NCBI GenBank assembly: GCA_964549915.1 | Contig: CAZJWX010000014.1 | Coordinates: 1 to 64,000 of the forward strand | Reading direction: 5' to 3' | DNA: 64,000 bases | Source: JAUZRW01 sp964549915 | GTDB taxonomy: Bacteria; Chloroflexota; Anaerolineae; Aggregatilineales; Phototrophicaceae | Shown: one piece after another, positions 44,065 through 53,932 of the stretch | Numbering within the stretch: position 1 is the first letter of the stretch | How the letters are laid out: every line of letters starts with the position of its first letter | Program-made: the position numbers and the translations under genes | The notes under the pieces: generated by a model | The model's database searches: none | The model's input: the letters and a program-made list of their open reading frames with translations, nothing else | Told to the model about the DNA's origin: nothing

Positions 44065-45033
44065 TTAGCGTGTACCGCGCGCGCTGTATTCAATCACAGC
44101 TTCTGCGTTCTCTGCGGTCACGAAACCGGGGCCGGTCAGAACAATGGTGCTGCCGGGTGTGTTGAGGTTATCGAGGTAGAGGTACATATAGGTCACACCA
44201 AGGTAGCCCTGGGTGTACTGCTGCTGGTCGATGGCGAACAGCATTTCGCCGTCAGCAATCGCGGTCAGCACTTCCGGCGAGAGGTCGAAGGTTGCCAGAG
44301 CCACGACACCGACCAAGCCGTTGTCGCGCAGGGCACCCAGCACCGGAACCGCACCCGTCGGACCGAGGGTAAAAATGCCGTTGATGCTCTCATCTTCTCC
44401 GAGCGCTGCCAACACACGATTCTGCGTTTCGGTGGGATCGTTGAGGTCAACTTCCAGAACCTCAGCGCTGCCGCCCGCTTCTTCCATCGCATCGGTGAAG
44501 CCCTGGCAGCGCAGATCAAGCGCCACGTTGCCGACTTCCTGGTTCACGCAGAGGGCATTGGTCACGCCAGCTTCCGCCATACGCTGACCGCCGCCGAAGC
44601 CTGCTTCGTATTCCGTCTGCCCGACATGGGCGATCACGCCGAGTTCTTCGGCGACATCACTGCCGGAGTTGATGCTGATGACCGGGATGCCTGCATCAAT
44701 CGCTGCGGTGATCGATTCTTCCAGCGCCGACGGGTCGGGGTTGGAGACAATCAGACCGTCCGGAGCGCTGGCAACCGCCGCATCAATCAACTGCGACATG
44801 GCCACCATATCGAAGGTTTCCGGAGCCTGGTATTCGGTTTCGACGCAGTCGAGATCAGCATCGGCGTCGTCCACGCCGTTCTTCACGACCGACCAGAAGG
44901 GATCGGATGCCTGACCGTGAGTGACCACCACGATACGATACGTGGTTTCGCATTCCTGGGCGGCGCTGGGGAAAACGGCGACGGCACCCACGATGAGCGC
45001 CAGAACGACCAACAAACGAACTGCTTTCTTCAT
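44065..45033 (-). CDS. Sugar/inositol ABC transporter substrate-binding protein
   Basis: 322 residues from the ATG at 45033, with GAGGTG a few bases upstream; the frame upstream of it is promoter region. A signal peptide (KAVRLLVVLALIVGAVAVF, cleaved near SAAQ) precedes a Peripla_BP_4 fold, with RIVVVTHGQASDPFWSVVKN, SAPDGLIVSNPDPSALE and IPVISINSGSD. Inositol as ligand is inferred from the operon. It is the first gene of the large inositol transcript. Confidence 0.85.
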   Translation of the reverse strand: MKKAVRLLVVLALIVGAVAVFPSAAQECETTYRIVVVTHGQASDPFWSVVKNGVDDADADLDCVETEYQAPETFDMVAMSQLIDAAVASAPDGLIVSNPDPSALEESITAAIDAGIPVISINSGSDVAEELGVIAHVGQTEYEAGFGGGQRMAEAGVTNALCVNQEVGNVALDLRCQGFTDAMEEAGGSAEVLEVDLNDPTETQNRVLAALGEDESINGIFTLGPTGAVPVLGALRDNGLVGVVALATFDLSPEVLTAIADGEMLFAIDQQQYTQGYLGVTYMYLYLDNLNTPGSTIVLTGPGFVTAENAEAVIEYSARGTR

Positions 45034-45112
45034 GAAACACCTCTCACAATACTTAAGGTCAACCCAAAATATTCTGCCAGTGTGGAGGGGTTGGCTCCGC
45101 ACGGCGCACATA

Positions 45113-45141
45113 GAATTAACATATCGCGGCGCTATTGTCAA
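45113..45141 (-). promoter_or_regulatory. Candidate promoter of the inositol operon
   Basis: On the minus strand TTGACA (45141-45136) is a perfect -35 element. TAATTC (45118-45113) follows at 17 bp as a weak -10. It is about 80 bp upstream of the first transporter gene and overlaps one of two repeated GCTATTGT sites. Confidence 0.5.
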
Positions 45142-45192
45142 TAAAACTTGAAAAAGCACTCCAAATCTGATAATTTGTTGGCTATTGTGCAA
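45131..45192. promoter_or_regulatory. Paired GCTATTGT(G)CAA motifs, candidate IclR operator
   Basis: GCTATTGTCAA occurs at 45131-45141 and GCTATTGTGCAA at 45181-45192, 50 bp apart on the same strand. They flank the divergent promoters. The second lies in a GTTG...CAAC inverted context. The spacing is about five helical turns, so cooperative binding or looping by the IclR protein is possible. Confidence 0.4.
45148..45176 (+). promoter_or_regulatory. Candidate promoter of the IclR-type regulator gene
   Basis: TTGAAA (45148-45153) and TAATTT (45171-45176) are spaced by 17 bp. The predicted leader before the ATG at 45217 is about 35 bases. The site is back-to-back with the operon promoter. Confidence 0.5.
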
Positions 45193-45216
45193 CGAATGAC
45201 GGGGTAGGAACCGCAT

Positions 45217-45972
45217 ATGCGCGAAATTCAATCACTCGCTCGGGGGGTACAGATCATTGACTTGCTCGTCAATTCCTGCCGCCCACACAGTATCACCGAA
45301 CTTGCCGCCGCGCTGGAGCTGGATAAGAGTAGCGTATCACGACTCGTACGCACGCTGGAAAACTATGGATATGTGCAGAAAGCCAACGGCTCCCGCAAGT
45401 ACACGATTGGCAAGCGTATGTTTGCCATCGGCCTGCAACTGACCAACCGCCACGCTGTGCGCGAGACGGCCAAGCCCTACCTGGATTACCTCGCTACAGT
45501 TACCGGGGAGTGCGCTCATATCGGGGTCTATTCGGCGGGTAAGGCGCTGGTGACCGATGATGTACAACCGGAGACCTCTCTGTTGCGGGTCATCGGCAAG
45601 TCAGGACGGCACATCAACCTGCACAACACGGCAGTAGGTAAGGGGCTGGTCGCTTACGGAGATTTCCCCATTCCTGAAGAATTCCCGGCGCTGACCCCCA
45701 GGACGATCACTGATCCGGAATTATTCGCAGAGGAATTACAGCGCGTCCGTGAGCAGGGGTATGCCCTGGATGATGAAGAGAATGAACCGGGCGTGCGCTG
45801 CATTGCAGCCCCGGTCTTCGATATGGTGGGCGTGACAGTCGCCTCCGTCGGCATCTCTGGCCCGACGGTGCGCGTCACCGATGAACGCATTGAGCAGCTC
45901 GCGTGCGCGGTGAAAGAAGTGGCGCAGCGTCTATCCAGAGAATTGGGATTCCGGGGCGAGACACCCTCTTGA
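45217..45972 (+). CDS. IclR-family transcriptional regulator
   Basis: 251 residues. The N-terminal winged helix (RGVQIIDLLVNSCRPHSITE, SSVSRLVRTLENYGYVQKA) is followed by the IclR effector domain (ECAHIGVYSAGKALVTDD, LHNTAVGKGLVAYG, GVRCIAAPVFD). It is divergent from the inositol operon, so it very probably controls that operon and responds to an inositol-derived ligand. TAGGAA precedes the ATG. The GCTATTGT repeats in the shared promoter region are candidate binding sites. Confidence 0.88.
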   Translation: MREIQSLARGVQIIDLLVNSCRPHSITELAAALELDKSSVSRLVRTLENYGYVQKANGSRKYTIGKRMFAIGLQLTNRHAVRETAKPYLDYLATVTGECAHIGVYSAGKALVTDDVQPETSLLRVIGKSGRHINLHNTAVGKGLVAYGDFPIPEEFPALTPRTITDPELFAEELQRVREQGYALDDEENEPGVRCIAAPVFDMVGVTVASVGISGPTVRVTDERIEQLACAVKEVAQRLSRELGFRGETPS

Positions 45973-46077
45973 CAAACGCATCTACCCGAGTAGAATCATG
46001 ATTGTACAAGTTTTCACAGAATAGTTCCGTTGTTGATGGTCTCGTTTAATTCACCACGTAAAGGACGGTGACCAAAC

Positions 46078-46251
46078 ATGGGAACGAAGTATTTCGTCAA
46101 GTTCATCGGCGACAAGCATGTGACCGTCGCAGTTGCCCGGAATGAAGAGGAAGCGCAGACCCTGTCCCGCAACCACTTCGAAGAAACGACCGAAACCTTC
46201 TACAATTGGGTTCGTTCGAATACACAGCCCCTCAGCGGCCACACGCGCTGA
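46078..46251 (+). CDS. Small 57-residue protein of unknown function
   Basis: The frame runs from ATG 46078 to TGA 46249-46251, encoding MGTKYFVKFIGDKHVTVAVA and then a helical, acidic part ending NTQPLSGHTR. AAAGGACGGTGA lies 6-17 bases upstream, an excellent ribosome site, and a hairpin with a T-rich tail follows. Codon use resembles neighbouring genes. A two-strand/one-helix fold is plausible. No family is recognised. Confidence 0.6.
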   Translation: MGTKYFVKFIGDKHVTVAVARNEEEAQTLSRNHFEETTETFYNWVRSNTQPLSGHTR

Positions 46252-46280
46252 GATACCGAACAGAGTAGCCTCGAGCAGCA

Positions 46281-46315
46281 GAAAGCGCCTCCAGCACCGG
46301 GCGCTTTCTTGTTTT
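46281..46315 (+). terminator. Intrinsic terminator after the 57-residue gene
   Basis: GAAAGCGC (46281-46288) pairs with GCGCTTTC (46301-46308) and is followed by TTGTTTT. It ends the transcript of the small gene. Confidence 0.75.
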
Positions 46316-46561
46316 CTGGGGATTGGTGACGCTCCCCACGAACAAATTCGGGGGCTTCTGTTGCACGCTTGCCCCGATGGGCTACGTTATGCAACACGGA
46401 CACGGCCTGCACGATGTTGCAAATGTTTTCTCAGCTTACCCTGCCTCCGCATTGCATATATTATTTAATATTTTAGCGCAGCGTATTTTGCCCGACAATT
46501 TCCGCGACAAAATCCAGCCACACGCACCACGCGCCTTATCTCCCCTCAGGTTGTGCCTGAT
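46316..46561. other. Short convergent intergenic stretch
   Basis: No gene is seen. An AT-rich core (about 46455-46480, TATATTATTTAATATTTTAG) contains a short imperfect palindrome. It may hold the 3' end of the SulP transcript. Confidence 0.3.
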
Positions 46562-48331
46562 CTATGCCGACGGATGAGCAGCTGGTTTGAGCGTCTCGCA
46601 AGCCTCATGGGTCGTCAGGAAGAAGTGATCCTTGCCAAGGCGGTCGACAAAGCCGATGCGCTTCAGCCGATCCATCACCGGGCCTTTGACCTCCGCCATG
46701 TAGAAGCCGATGCCGTTATCTGCCAGGTACTTATGTAGTTCTTCCAGCACTTCCAGCGCACTGGTGTCAATGTAGTTGACGGCATTGCAGACCAGCACAA
46801 AATGCTCGATCTCCTGGTGATCCGCCACCTGACACAAGACCATATCTTCCAGATACTGCGCGTTGGGGAAGTAGAGGCTCTCATCAATGCGCAGGGCCAG
46901 TATGTTGGGATACGTTTCAACGTCATGGCGCAACACATTGCGATACTCTTCTGTGCCCTCAATGCGGCCGACAACTGCGACATGGGGACGGCTCGTATGC
47001 CAGAGATAGAGCGCAATCGAGACCCCTGCCCCAACGAATATGCCGACTTCAATACCCAGTTCCAGCACTGCGACGAAGGTGATTAGCAGCGAGATCGCGT
47101 CGGACTTGCTGTACTTCCACGCATGCGTGAACGCTTCGACATCCACCAGCGAGGCAACCGCCACGACCACAATTGCCGCCAGCACAGCGTTCGGCAGGAA
47201 ATAGAAGAGCGGCGTCAAAAAGACCACCGTAAGCAAGACCAGCCCTGCTGTGATCAACGAGGCCAGCCCGGTATTGGCTCCGGCAGTGAAGTTGACCATC
47301 GAACGGCTGAATCCACCTGTAACCGGATAGCCCCCGGTAAAACTCGCGCCCAGATTGGCCGCGCCCAGGGCGATCAATTCCTGGTTGGCATCGACCTTCT
47401 GGCGTCTCTTGGCAGCCAGAGCCTTCGCGACCGAAATGCTCTCCATATAACTGACGACGCCAATCGTCAATGCAATCGGCAATAGCGCCTGCCAGGTAGC
47501 CAGATCGAACTGTGGAGCAGTCAATGGTGGCAACCCTCCGGGAACATCGCCGACAATCGCTACGCCAGCGCTCTCATTCAGGCTGAAAAAATAGACGACA
47601 GCGCTGCCCAGCAGCACGATCACCAGGGGGCCAATCTTCGTCAGGCCGACAACCCAGGTCGTCGGCAGCCCCAGGGATTTCAACTGCTTGCCCAGAGCGA
47701 ATTTGAAGTAGAGTAAGATGCCGATGCTCACCAGCCCGATGAGCAGAGTCACTGGATTCGTCTGCGAGATATTTTCCAGCGCATAGAGAATCAATTCGTG
47801 GAAATGCTCGGTGCGCGGGATATTGAAGCCCAACAGGCTCTTCAATTGGCTGAAGCCAATCACCAATGCAGCAGCACTCGTGAAACCGGATAGAACCGGA
47901 TGACTGAGGAAGTTCACGAGGAAGCCCACGCGGAAGATTCCCATTGCCAACTGGATCAAGCCGACCAGCAGAGCCAGCGTAATCGCCAGCGCCAGAGTCT
48001 CGCTGGTCGAAGCTGGTTCCAGCGCCGCGATCCCGCTGGCAACCAGCAGCGAGACCATCGCTACCGGGCCAACCGCCAGCGCACGACTGGTTCCCAGCAG
48101 CCCGTAGATCAGCAGGGGCACGATGCTCGCATAGAGTCCGACTTCGGCGGGTAAACCCGCCAGCAGTGCGTACGCCATGCCTTGCGGGACGAGCATCACC
48201 GCCACGATGATCCCGGCGATCAGATCACCGGAGAGGTTCTCTCGCTTGTAATTCAGCAGCCAATCGGTGAACGGAAAATAGCTCCGCAAGTTGAAACGCT
48301 CTGAAACTGGCTCCCGTGCCTGTGTTGCCAT
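46562..48331 (-). CDS. SulP/SLC26-family anion permease with STAS domain
   Basis: 589 residues. The N-terminal 430 residues are polytopic, with the SulP signatures LSGDLIAGIIVAVMLVPQGM followed by AYALLAGLPAEVGLY, and GLLGTSRALAVGPVAMVSLL. The C-terminal STAS domain (about 455-575) reads ALRIDESLYFPNAQYLEDMV and NYIDTSALEVLEELHKYL. It probably imports sulfate; bicarbonate or another anion cannot be excluded. It is downstream of two rhodanese-type genes on the same strand, suggesting a sulfur-handling unit. Confidence 0.88.
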   Translation of the reverse strand: MATQAREPVSERFNLRSYFPFTDWLLNYKRENLSGDLIAGIIVAVMLVPQGMAYALLAGLPAEVGLYASIVPLLIYGLLGTSRALAVGPVAMVSLLVASGIAALEPASTSETLALAITLALLVGLIQLAMGIFRVGFLVNFLSHPVLSGFTSAAALVIGFSQLKSLLGFNIPRTEHFHELILYALENISQTNPVTLLIGLVSIGILLYFKFALGKQLKSLGLPTTWVVGLTKIGPLVIVLLGSAVVYFFSLNESAGVAIVGDVPGGLPPLTAPQFDLATWQALLPIALTIGVVSYMESISVAKALAAKRRQKVDANQELIALGAANLGASFTGGYPVTGGFSRSMVNFTAGANTGLASLITAGLVLLTVVFLTPLFYFLPNAVLAAIVVVAVASLVDVEAFTHAWKYSKSDAISLLITFVAVLELGIEVGIFVGAGVSIALYLWHTSRPHVAVVGRIEGTEEYRNVLRHDVETYPNILALRIDESLYFPNAQYLEDMVLCQVADHQEIEHFVLVCNAVNYIDTSALEVLEELHKYLADNGIGFYMAEVKGPVMDRLKRIGFVDRLGKDHFFLTTHEACETLKPAAHPSA

Positions 48332-48377
48332 TCGTCTTAACCTTCATCAATTTCTTGCGTACTGAATTCAACGAGAA

Positions 48378-48407
48378 CAGGGGAACGGAAGTCCCCCTAT
48401 TCCCCTG
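48378..48407. other. Intercistronic stem-loop
   Basis: CAGGGGAA (48378-48385) pairs with TTCCCCTG (48400-48407). It sits between the persulfide-dioxygenase gene and the SulP gene. No T-tract is present, so it is more likely an attenuator or stability element than a full terminator. Confidence 0.5.
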
Positions 48408-48444
48408 CTCGATTCGTGGATGAACGTGTGATCGCTGCGAAGCG

Positions 48445-49848
48445 TCAGGCCGTCGGCAGCACCTGCACCCAGGCCTCTTCACCGTCGGTCAGGTTGACAA
48501 CATCGTCATACCCCAGGCAGCGCAGGACACTGGCGGCAATGGCCGAGCGATAGCCGCTGGCGCAGTTCGTCACCAGGGTGTGCCCTGGTTCCAGGTGGTT
48601 CTTCGCCTCACGCGGCAGATAGCCCAACGGAATGTTGACCGCGCCCTGGATGTGTCCTTCGTCGTATTCCGTCTTACCGCGCACATCAACGACAACCAAC
48701 CCATTGGCCTGGATGCGTTCCGCAAGTTCCTGCGAGTTGATCTCGGTTGCCTGTGCCATCTCACCATTGATGACATCTTCGGCGGCGAAGTAGCAGGAGA
48801 GATTATCCACCCCAATTGAGCGCAGAGTCGTCATCACTTCGTCAGGATTTGCGCCTTCGGGCACGATCACGTAGACGGGTTCTTCGTAGTTCACGAACCA
48901 ACCGACGTAATTGACGTAGCCCTGATTGGTCATGGGAATGTTGATCGTGTTGGGGATGTAGGCGCGTGCGTAGTCTTCCTTCGCACGCAGATCAATCACC
49001 AGAGCACCGCTCTCGATGGTCGCATCCAGGGAATCGCGATCCAGTTTCGTGAGTTCCGGCATATCACGCACCAGAGCCGGGCCTTCTTTGTTGACCTTCT
49101 TCATCTGTGCGAAGTAGAAGGGAGCTTCCGGCTGGCCGTCGAGCAGCCATTCGACGAACTGATCTTCATCCTCATGCTGGAAGGCCGGGTTGAAGAGCTT
49201 CTCGTAGCCCAGTGTCGTGGACGGAATTGCGCCCAATGCCTTGCCGCACGCGCTGCCTGCGCCGTGTGCCGGCCAGATTTGCAGGTAATCCGGCAATTCC
49301 TTGAAACGCGCAATCGACTTGAACATCTCGCGTGCGCCGGGTTCCTTGGTGCCTTCGATACCCGCAGCTTCTTCCAACAAATCAGGACGACCAACATCGC
49401 CGACGAAGAGGAAATCCCCGGTGAAGACGCCCATCGGCTTATCCGCACCGGCAGTATCCGTCACCATGATGCTGATGTGTTCCGGGGTATGCCCGGGGGT
49501 ATGCAGAATCTCGACCTTCACATTGCCAACCATGAAGGAATCGCCATCGTTGACCAGCACGACGTTGCCATCGTCAACGAACTGGTATTTCCAGTTCTCG
49601 TCTCCTTCGTCGCTCAGGAAGAGGGTCGCGCCCGTCGCCGCTGCCAATTCACGGCTGCCGCTGACGTAATCCGCATGAATGTGCGTTTCGGTCACATGTG
49701 TGATGTTCAATCCTTCGGCTTCGGCGGCATCAAGGTACTGCTGAATGTCGCGTGCGGCGTCCACCACCATCGCTTCGCCCGTTGCAGAGCAGCCGACGAG
49801 GTAGCTGGCCTGTGCGAGCGCTTTGTCGTAGAAGTACTTCAGTAACAT
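48445..49848 (-). CDS. Persulfide dioxygenase-rhodanese fusion (MBL-fold hydrolase with two rhodanese domains)
   Basis: 467 residues. The metallo-beta-lactamase domain (1-240) has His56, His58 and Asp60 in THIHADY, His120 in HTPGHTPEH, Asp145 in TGDFLFVGDVGRPDL and His195 in WPAHGAGSACG. This is the ETHE1-like persulfide dioxygenase set with one iron. A first rhodanese domain (about 275-365) lacks the catalytic Cys (YVIVPEGANPDE), while the second (375-465) has Cys429 in NCASGYRSA. The protein resembles CstB-type fusions that oxidise persulfides to sulfite or thiosulfate. AAGGATGTG precedes the start. Confidence 0.85.
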   Translation of the reverse strand: MLLKYFYDKALAQASYLVGCSATGEAMVVDAARDIQQYLDAAEAEGLNITHVTETHIHADYVSGSRELAAATGATLFLSDEGDENWKYQFVDDGNVVLVNDGDSFMVGNVKVEILHTPGHTPEHISIMVTDTAGADKPMGVFTGDFLFVGDVGRPDLLEEAAGIEGTKEPGAREMFKSIARFKELPDYLQIWPAHGAGSACGKALGAIPSTTLGYEKLFNPAFQHEDEDQFVEWLLDGQPEAPFYFAQMKKVNKEGPALVRDMPELTKLDRDSLDATIESGALVIDLRAKEDYARAYIPNTINIPMTNQGYVNYVGWFVNYEEPVYVIVPEGANPDEVMTTLRSIGVDNLSCYFAAEDVINGEMAQATEINSQELAERIQANGLVVVDVRGKTEYDEGHIQGAVNIPLGYLPREAKNHLEPGHTLVTNCASGYRSAIAASVLRCLGYDDVVNLTDGEEAWVQVLPTA

Positions 49849-49902
49849 GGTTTCACATCCTTACCTGCTTAGATTTGCGTATACTGTCGGGGAAATGGGC
49901 GC

Positions 49903-50247
49903 TTACTCTAAGGGCAAACCAGCGGACATCCAGGCGAACGTGCCGCCATTCAGATTATATACGTCTTTGAAGCCAGCCTTGACCAGTTGGCTGCACCCGC
50001 TGCGGCTACGGTTCCCGCTCGCGCAGATCACCACAATCGGCTGATCCTGGGGCAGCTCATCCGCCCGGCTGCTGATCTCATTCAGCGGAATGTTGATCGC
50101 GTGCGGCACGTGACCGCGTGCGAATTCGCCAGCCGTCCGTACATCCACCAACAGATGTGTGGTGCCATTCTGCACGTAGTTTGCATGATAGCTCTGCACA
50201 TCCAGTGCCTGATATGCCGGAGACTGCGAACGTCCGAAAAATTGCAT
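49903..50247 (-). CDS. Single-domain rhodanese
   Basis: 114 residues. The rhodanese fold is seen in HLLVDVRTAGEFARGHVPHA and the active loop CASGNRSRSG, with Cys near residue 75 as persulfide carrier. It would shuttle sulfane sulfur, perhaps to the dioxygenase encoded 54 bp downstream. It is the first gene of the sulfur operon. Confidence 0.85.
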   Translation of the reverse strand: MQFFGRSQSPAYQALDVQSYHANYVQNGTTHLLVDVRTAGEFARGHVPHAINIPLNEISSRADELPQDQPIVVICASGNRSRSGCSQLVKAGFKDVYNLNGGTFAWMSAGLPLE

Positions 50248-50535
50248 TCTCTAACTCCCGTTACCTGTTTCGCGTACTATGGCTCTGAGTGTAGTGCAAA
50301 TACCCCTGGCGGTATGAGATTCAATGCCTAATGCGCGCCATTAGCCCCACTAATGTCAACCCATGCTTGCACCTGTTTCTGAGCATATATCTACATGACA
50401 GGCGTTATCGCAGCACCATGCCAGATATCACAGTATTGTGATTACAGTCTTCTTACCGAGAAACCTCAACACTTTCATCATAGACTTACGGCGTATTGTA
50501 TGGATGGGTGAAGATTGGCAACAAGGAGAAGTTTC
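50248..50535. promoter_or_regulatory. Divergent promoter region with a 16-bp palindrome
   Basis: This region separates the rhodanese gene from the signalling operon. ATCACA (50427-50432) and TGTGAT (50437-50442) form a perfect inverted repeat with a 4-bp centre. It is placed to act on either promoter. The binding protein is unknown. Confidence 0.4.
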
Positions 50536-51078
50536 ATGTTCCCTTATCGGTACGCACCTGGAGCCGAGGTATCTGGTGCTGCAATGACCGCGATTTTCAA
50601 TCACTACCGCCGCGAAGCCGTGATTTCGTCCGTGCGAGCACACAACATGGACGAACTCGATCCCGAAACCTGGTACCCGGTAGACGATTTCATCAATCTG
50701 CTCAAGGACTGGATGGAACAACCGAATTCAATGACGAACCTCGTCAGCGTCGGAATGGCAATCATCTATCACATCGAGCCGAGCGATGAGGTGCAAGACC
50801 TGGATGCCGTCCAGAAGCTGCTCTTGCTGGGCGACTTCCACACTGCGCACCACCGCGGCAGCGGCGTCGGGAGCTATACCGTCCGGCAGGTCGCTGACCG
50901 ACACATCGAATTCGTCGAGAATACCGTGTGGCCTGACGACATGATTTACGGATATCTATACGGAGCCGCCCAGCGCTACCTGGATCATGGCTCGTATTTC
51001 ACGCTGCGCTACGACGACCAGCACAAGCGCCAGGATTTCGGTGGCGACTCCACCCTGTTCCACCTCACGTGGGAATAA
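50536..51078 (+). CDS. 180-residue putative sensory protein upstream of a histidine kinase
   Basis: The start at 50536 is chosen because AAGGAGAA is 6-13 bases upstream; the frame continues seven codons further up. The protein has no signal peptide or membrane segment. It is a mixed alpha/beta sequence with GAAMTAIFNHYRREAVISSV, YPVDDFINLLKDWMEQ and IYGYLYGAAQRYLDHGSYFT. The size and layout recall small cytoplasmic ligand-binding sensors (V4R or heme-NO-like), but I do not recognise the family. It ends 16 bp before the kinase gene, so it may supply the signal to the kinase. Confidence 0.55.
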   Translation: MFPYRYAPGAEVSGAAMTAIFNHYRREAVISSVRAHNMDELDPETWYPVDDFINLLKDWMEQPNSMTNLVSVGMAIIYHIEPSDEVQDLDAVQKLLLLGDFHTAHHRGSGVGSYTVRQVADRHIEFVENTVWPDDMIYGYLYGAAQRYLDHGSYFTLRYDDQHKRQDFGGDSTLFHLTWE

Positions 51079-51094
51079 TCCGGAGGATCAACAC

Positions 51095-53008
<1,914 letters not shown>

Positions 53009-53047
53009 GTATAGATACGTAGTCACGATCAGTTTGGGAGAAGTGCC

Positions 53048-53458
53048 ATGCAGTTATTGGCAAATAAACGCATCTTCATCGTGGAAGATAATCTTGCGAA
53101 CCGCGCCATTGAGCAGATGATTCTGGAGCGCAACGGCGCCAAGACCGCCATCGAACGCTACGGAACCGAGACGATTGAGCGTCTGCAAGCCTTCGCTCCG
53201 GTGGATATCATCATCATGGATTTGATGCTGCCGGATGGAGTCAGCGGATTCGATGTGACGGACGAGATTCGCAAGCATGAGGCCTTCGCCGATGTGCCTG
53301 TCGTCGCCGTTTCCGCCAGCGATCCAGCGGAAACCGTCCCCATCGCCAAGAAAAAGGGCTTCGCAGGCTTCATCAGCAAGCCGATTGATTTCGACCAGTT
53401 CCCGAAGCAAATCGCGCGCATCCTCGATGGCGAAGCCGTCTGGTTTGAAGGAGATTGA
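53048..53458 (+). CDS. Single-domain response regulator (CheY-like)
   Basis: 136 residues. The acidic pair is Glu/Asp in IFIVEDN, the phospho-acceptor Asp58 in DIIIMDLMLPDGVSGFDV, Thr/Ser in VVAVSASD and the Lys in FISKPIDFDQF. There is no output domain, so it must act by protein contact. GGGAGAAGTGCC precedes the ATG. It is cotranscribed with the kinase. Confidence 0.88.
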   Translation: MQLLANKRIFIVEDNLANRAIEQMILERNGAKTAIERYGTETIERLQAFAPVDIIIMDLMLPDGVSGFDVTDEIRKHEAFADVPVVAVSASDPAETVPIAKKKGFAGFISKPIDFDQFPKQIARILDGEAVWFEGD

Positions 53459-53462
53459 TGGG

Positions 53463-53840
53463 ATGTCCATTCATGCGCTCTTGATCGAAAATGACCATGA
53501 CAGCATTGAGGTGCTCAAGCGTGTCTTGCAGATGGAAGGTGCGCGGTGCAGTTGCTACGAGAAAGGCACAGATGTCGATCCATCGATTCTGGATACGGTA
53601 GATGTCGTCTTCCTGGATCTCGATCTGCCCGGTATGGATGGCTATGAAATCTACGACATCCTGCGCAATCACTACCAGATGCAGGTTCCCATCGTAGCCT
53701 ATACCGTCAACACCAATGAGAAAGCCACGACGCGCAGCCTGGGATTCAACGGGATGATCGCCAAGCCGCTGGATGCCTCCTGTTTCAGCGAACAGCTTCA
53801 GCGCATCCTGGCCGGGCACTTCGTCTGGGAAGACTGCTAG
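53463..53840 (+). CDS. Second single-domain response regulator
   Basis: 125 residues from the ATG at 53463, 4 bp after the first regulator. The receiver fold is complete: LLIENDHD, Asp52 in VVFLDLDLPGMDGYEIYD, VPIVAYTVNTNE and MIAKPLDASCF. Compared with the first receiver the conserved Ser/Thr is in a less typical setting. The pair may form a relay in which one acts as a phosphate sink. It is the last gene of the operon. Confidence 0.85.
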   Translation: MSIHALLIENDHDSIEVLKRVLQMEGARCSCYEKGTDVDPSILDTVDVVFLDLDLPGMDGYEIYDILRNHYQMQVPIVAYTVNTNEKATTRSLGFNGMIAKPLDASCFSEQLQRILAGHFVWEDC

Positions 53841-53867
53841 CCCCCATTTTACACTTGCACACAGTCC

Positions 53868-53905
53868 GAGGTGTTCCTGTTCCGACTTGGAGACAGGGAC
53901 ACCTC
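53868..53905. terminator. Long hairpin between convergent genes
   Basis: GAGGTGTTCCTGT (53868-53880) pairs with ACAGGGACACCTC (53893-53905), with one G-U type mismatch. It lies between the second response regulator and the convergent M23 peptidase gene. There is no clear T-tract. Confidence 0.55.
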
Positions 53906-53932
53906 AATCTCACCTCAAGCTGCGGCTGTGGC

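Noticed and set aside
43155..45144. Plus-strand frames opposite the inositol transporter
   Set aside because: They are shadows of the permease and binding-protein genes on the minus strand.
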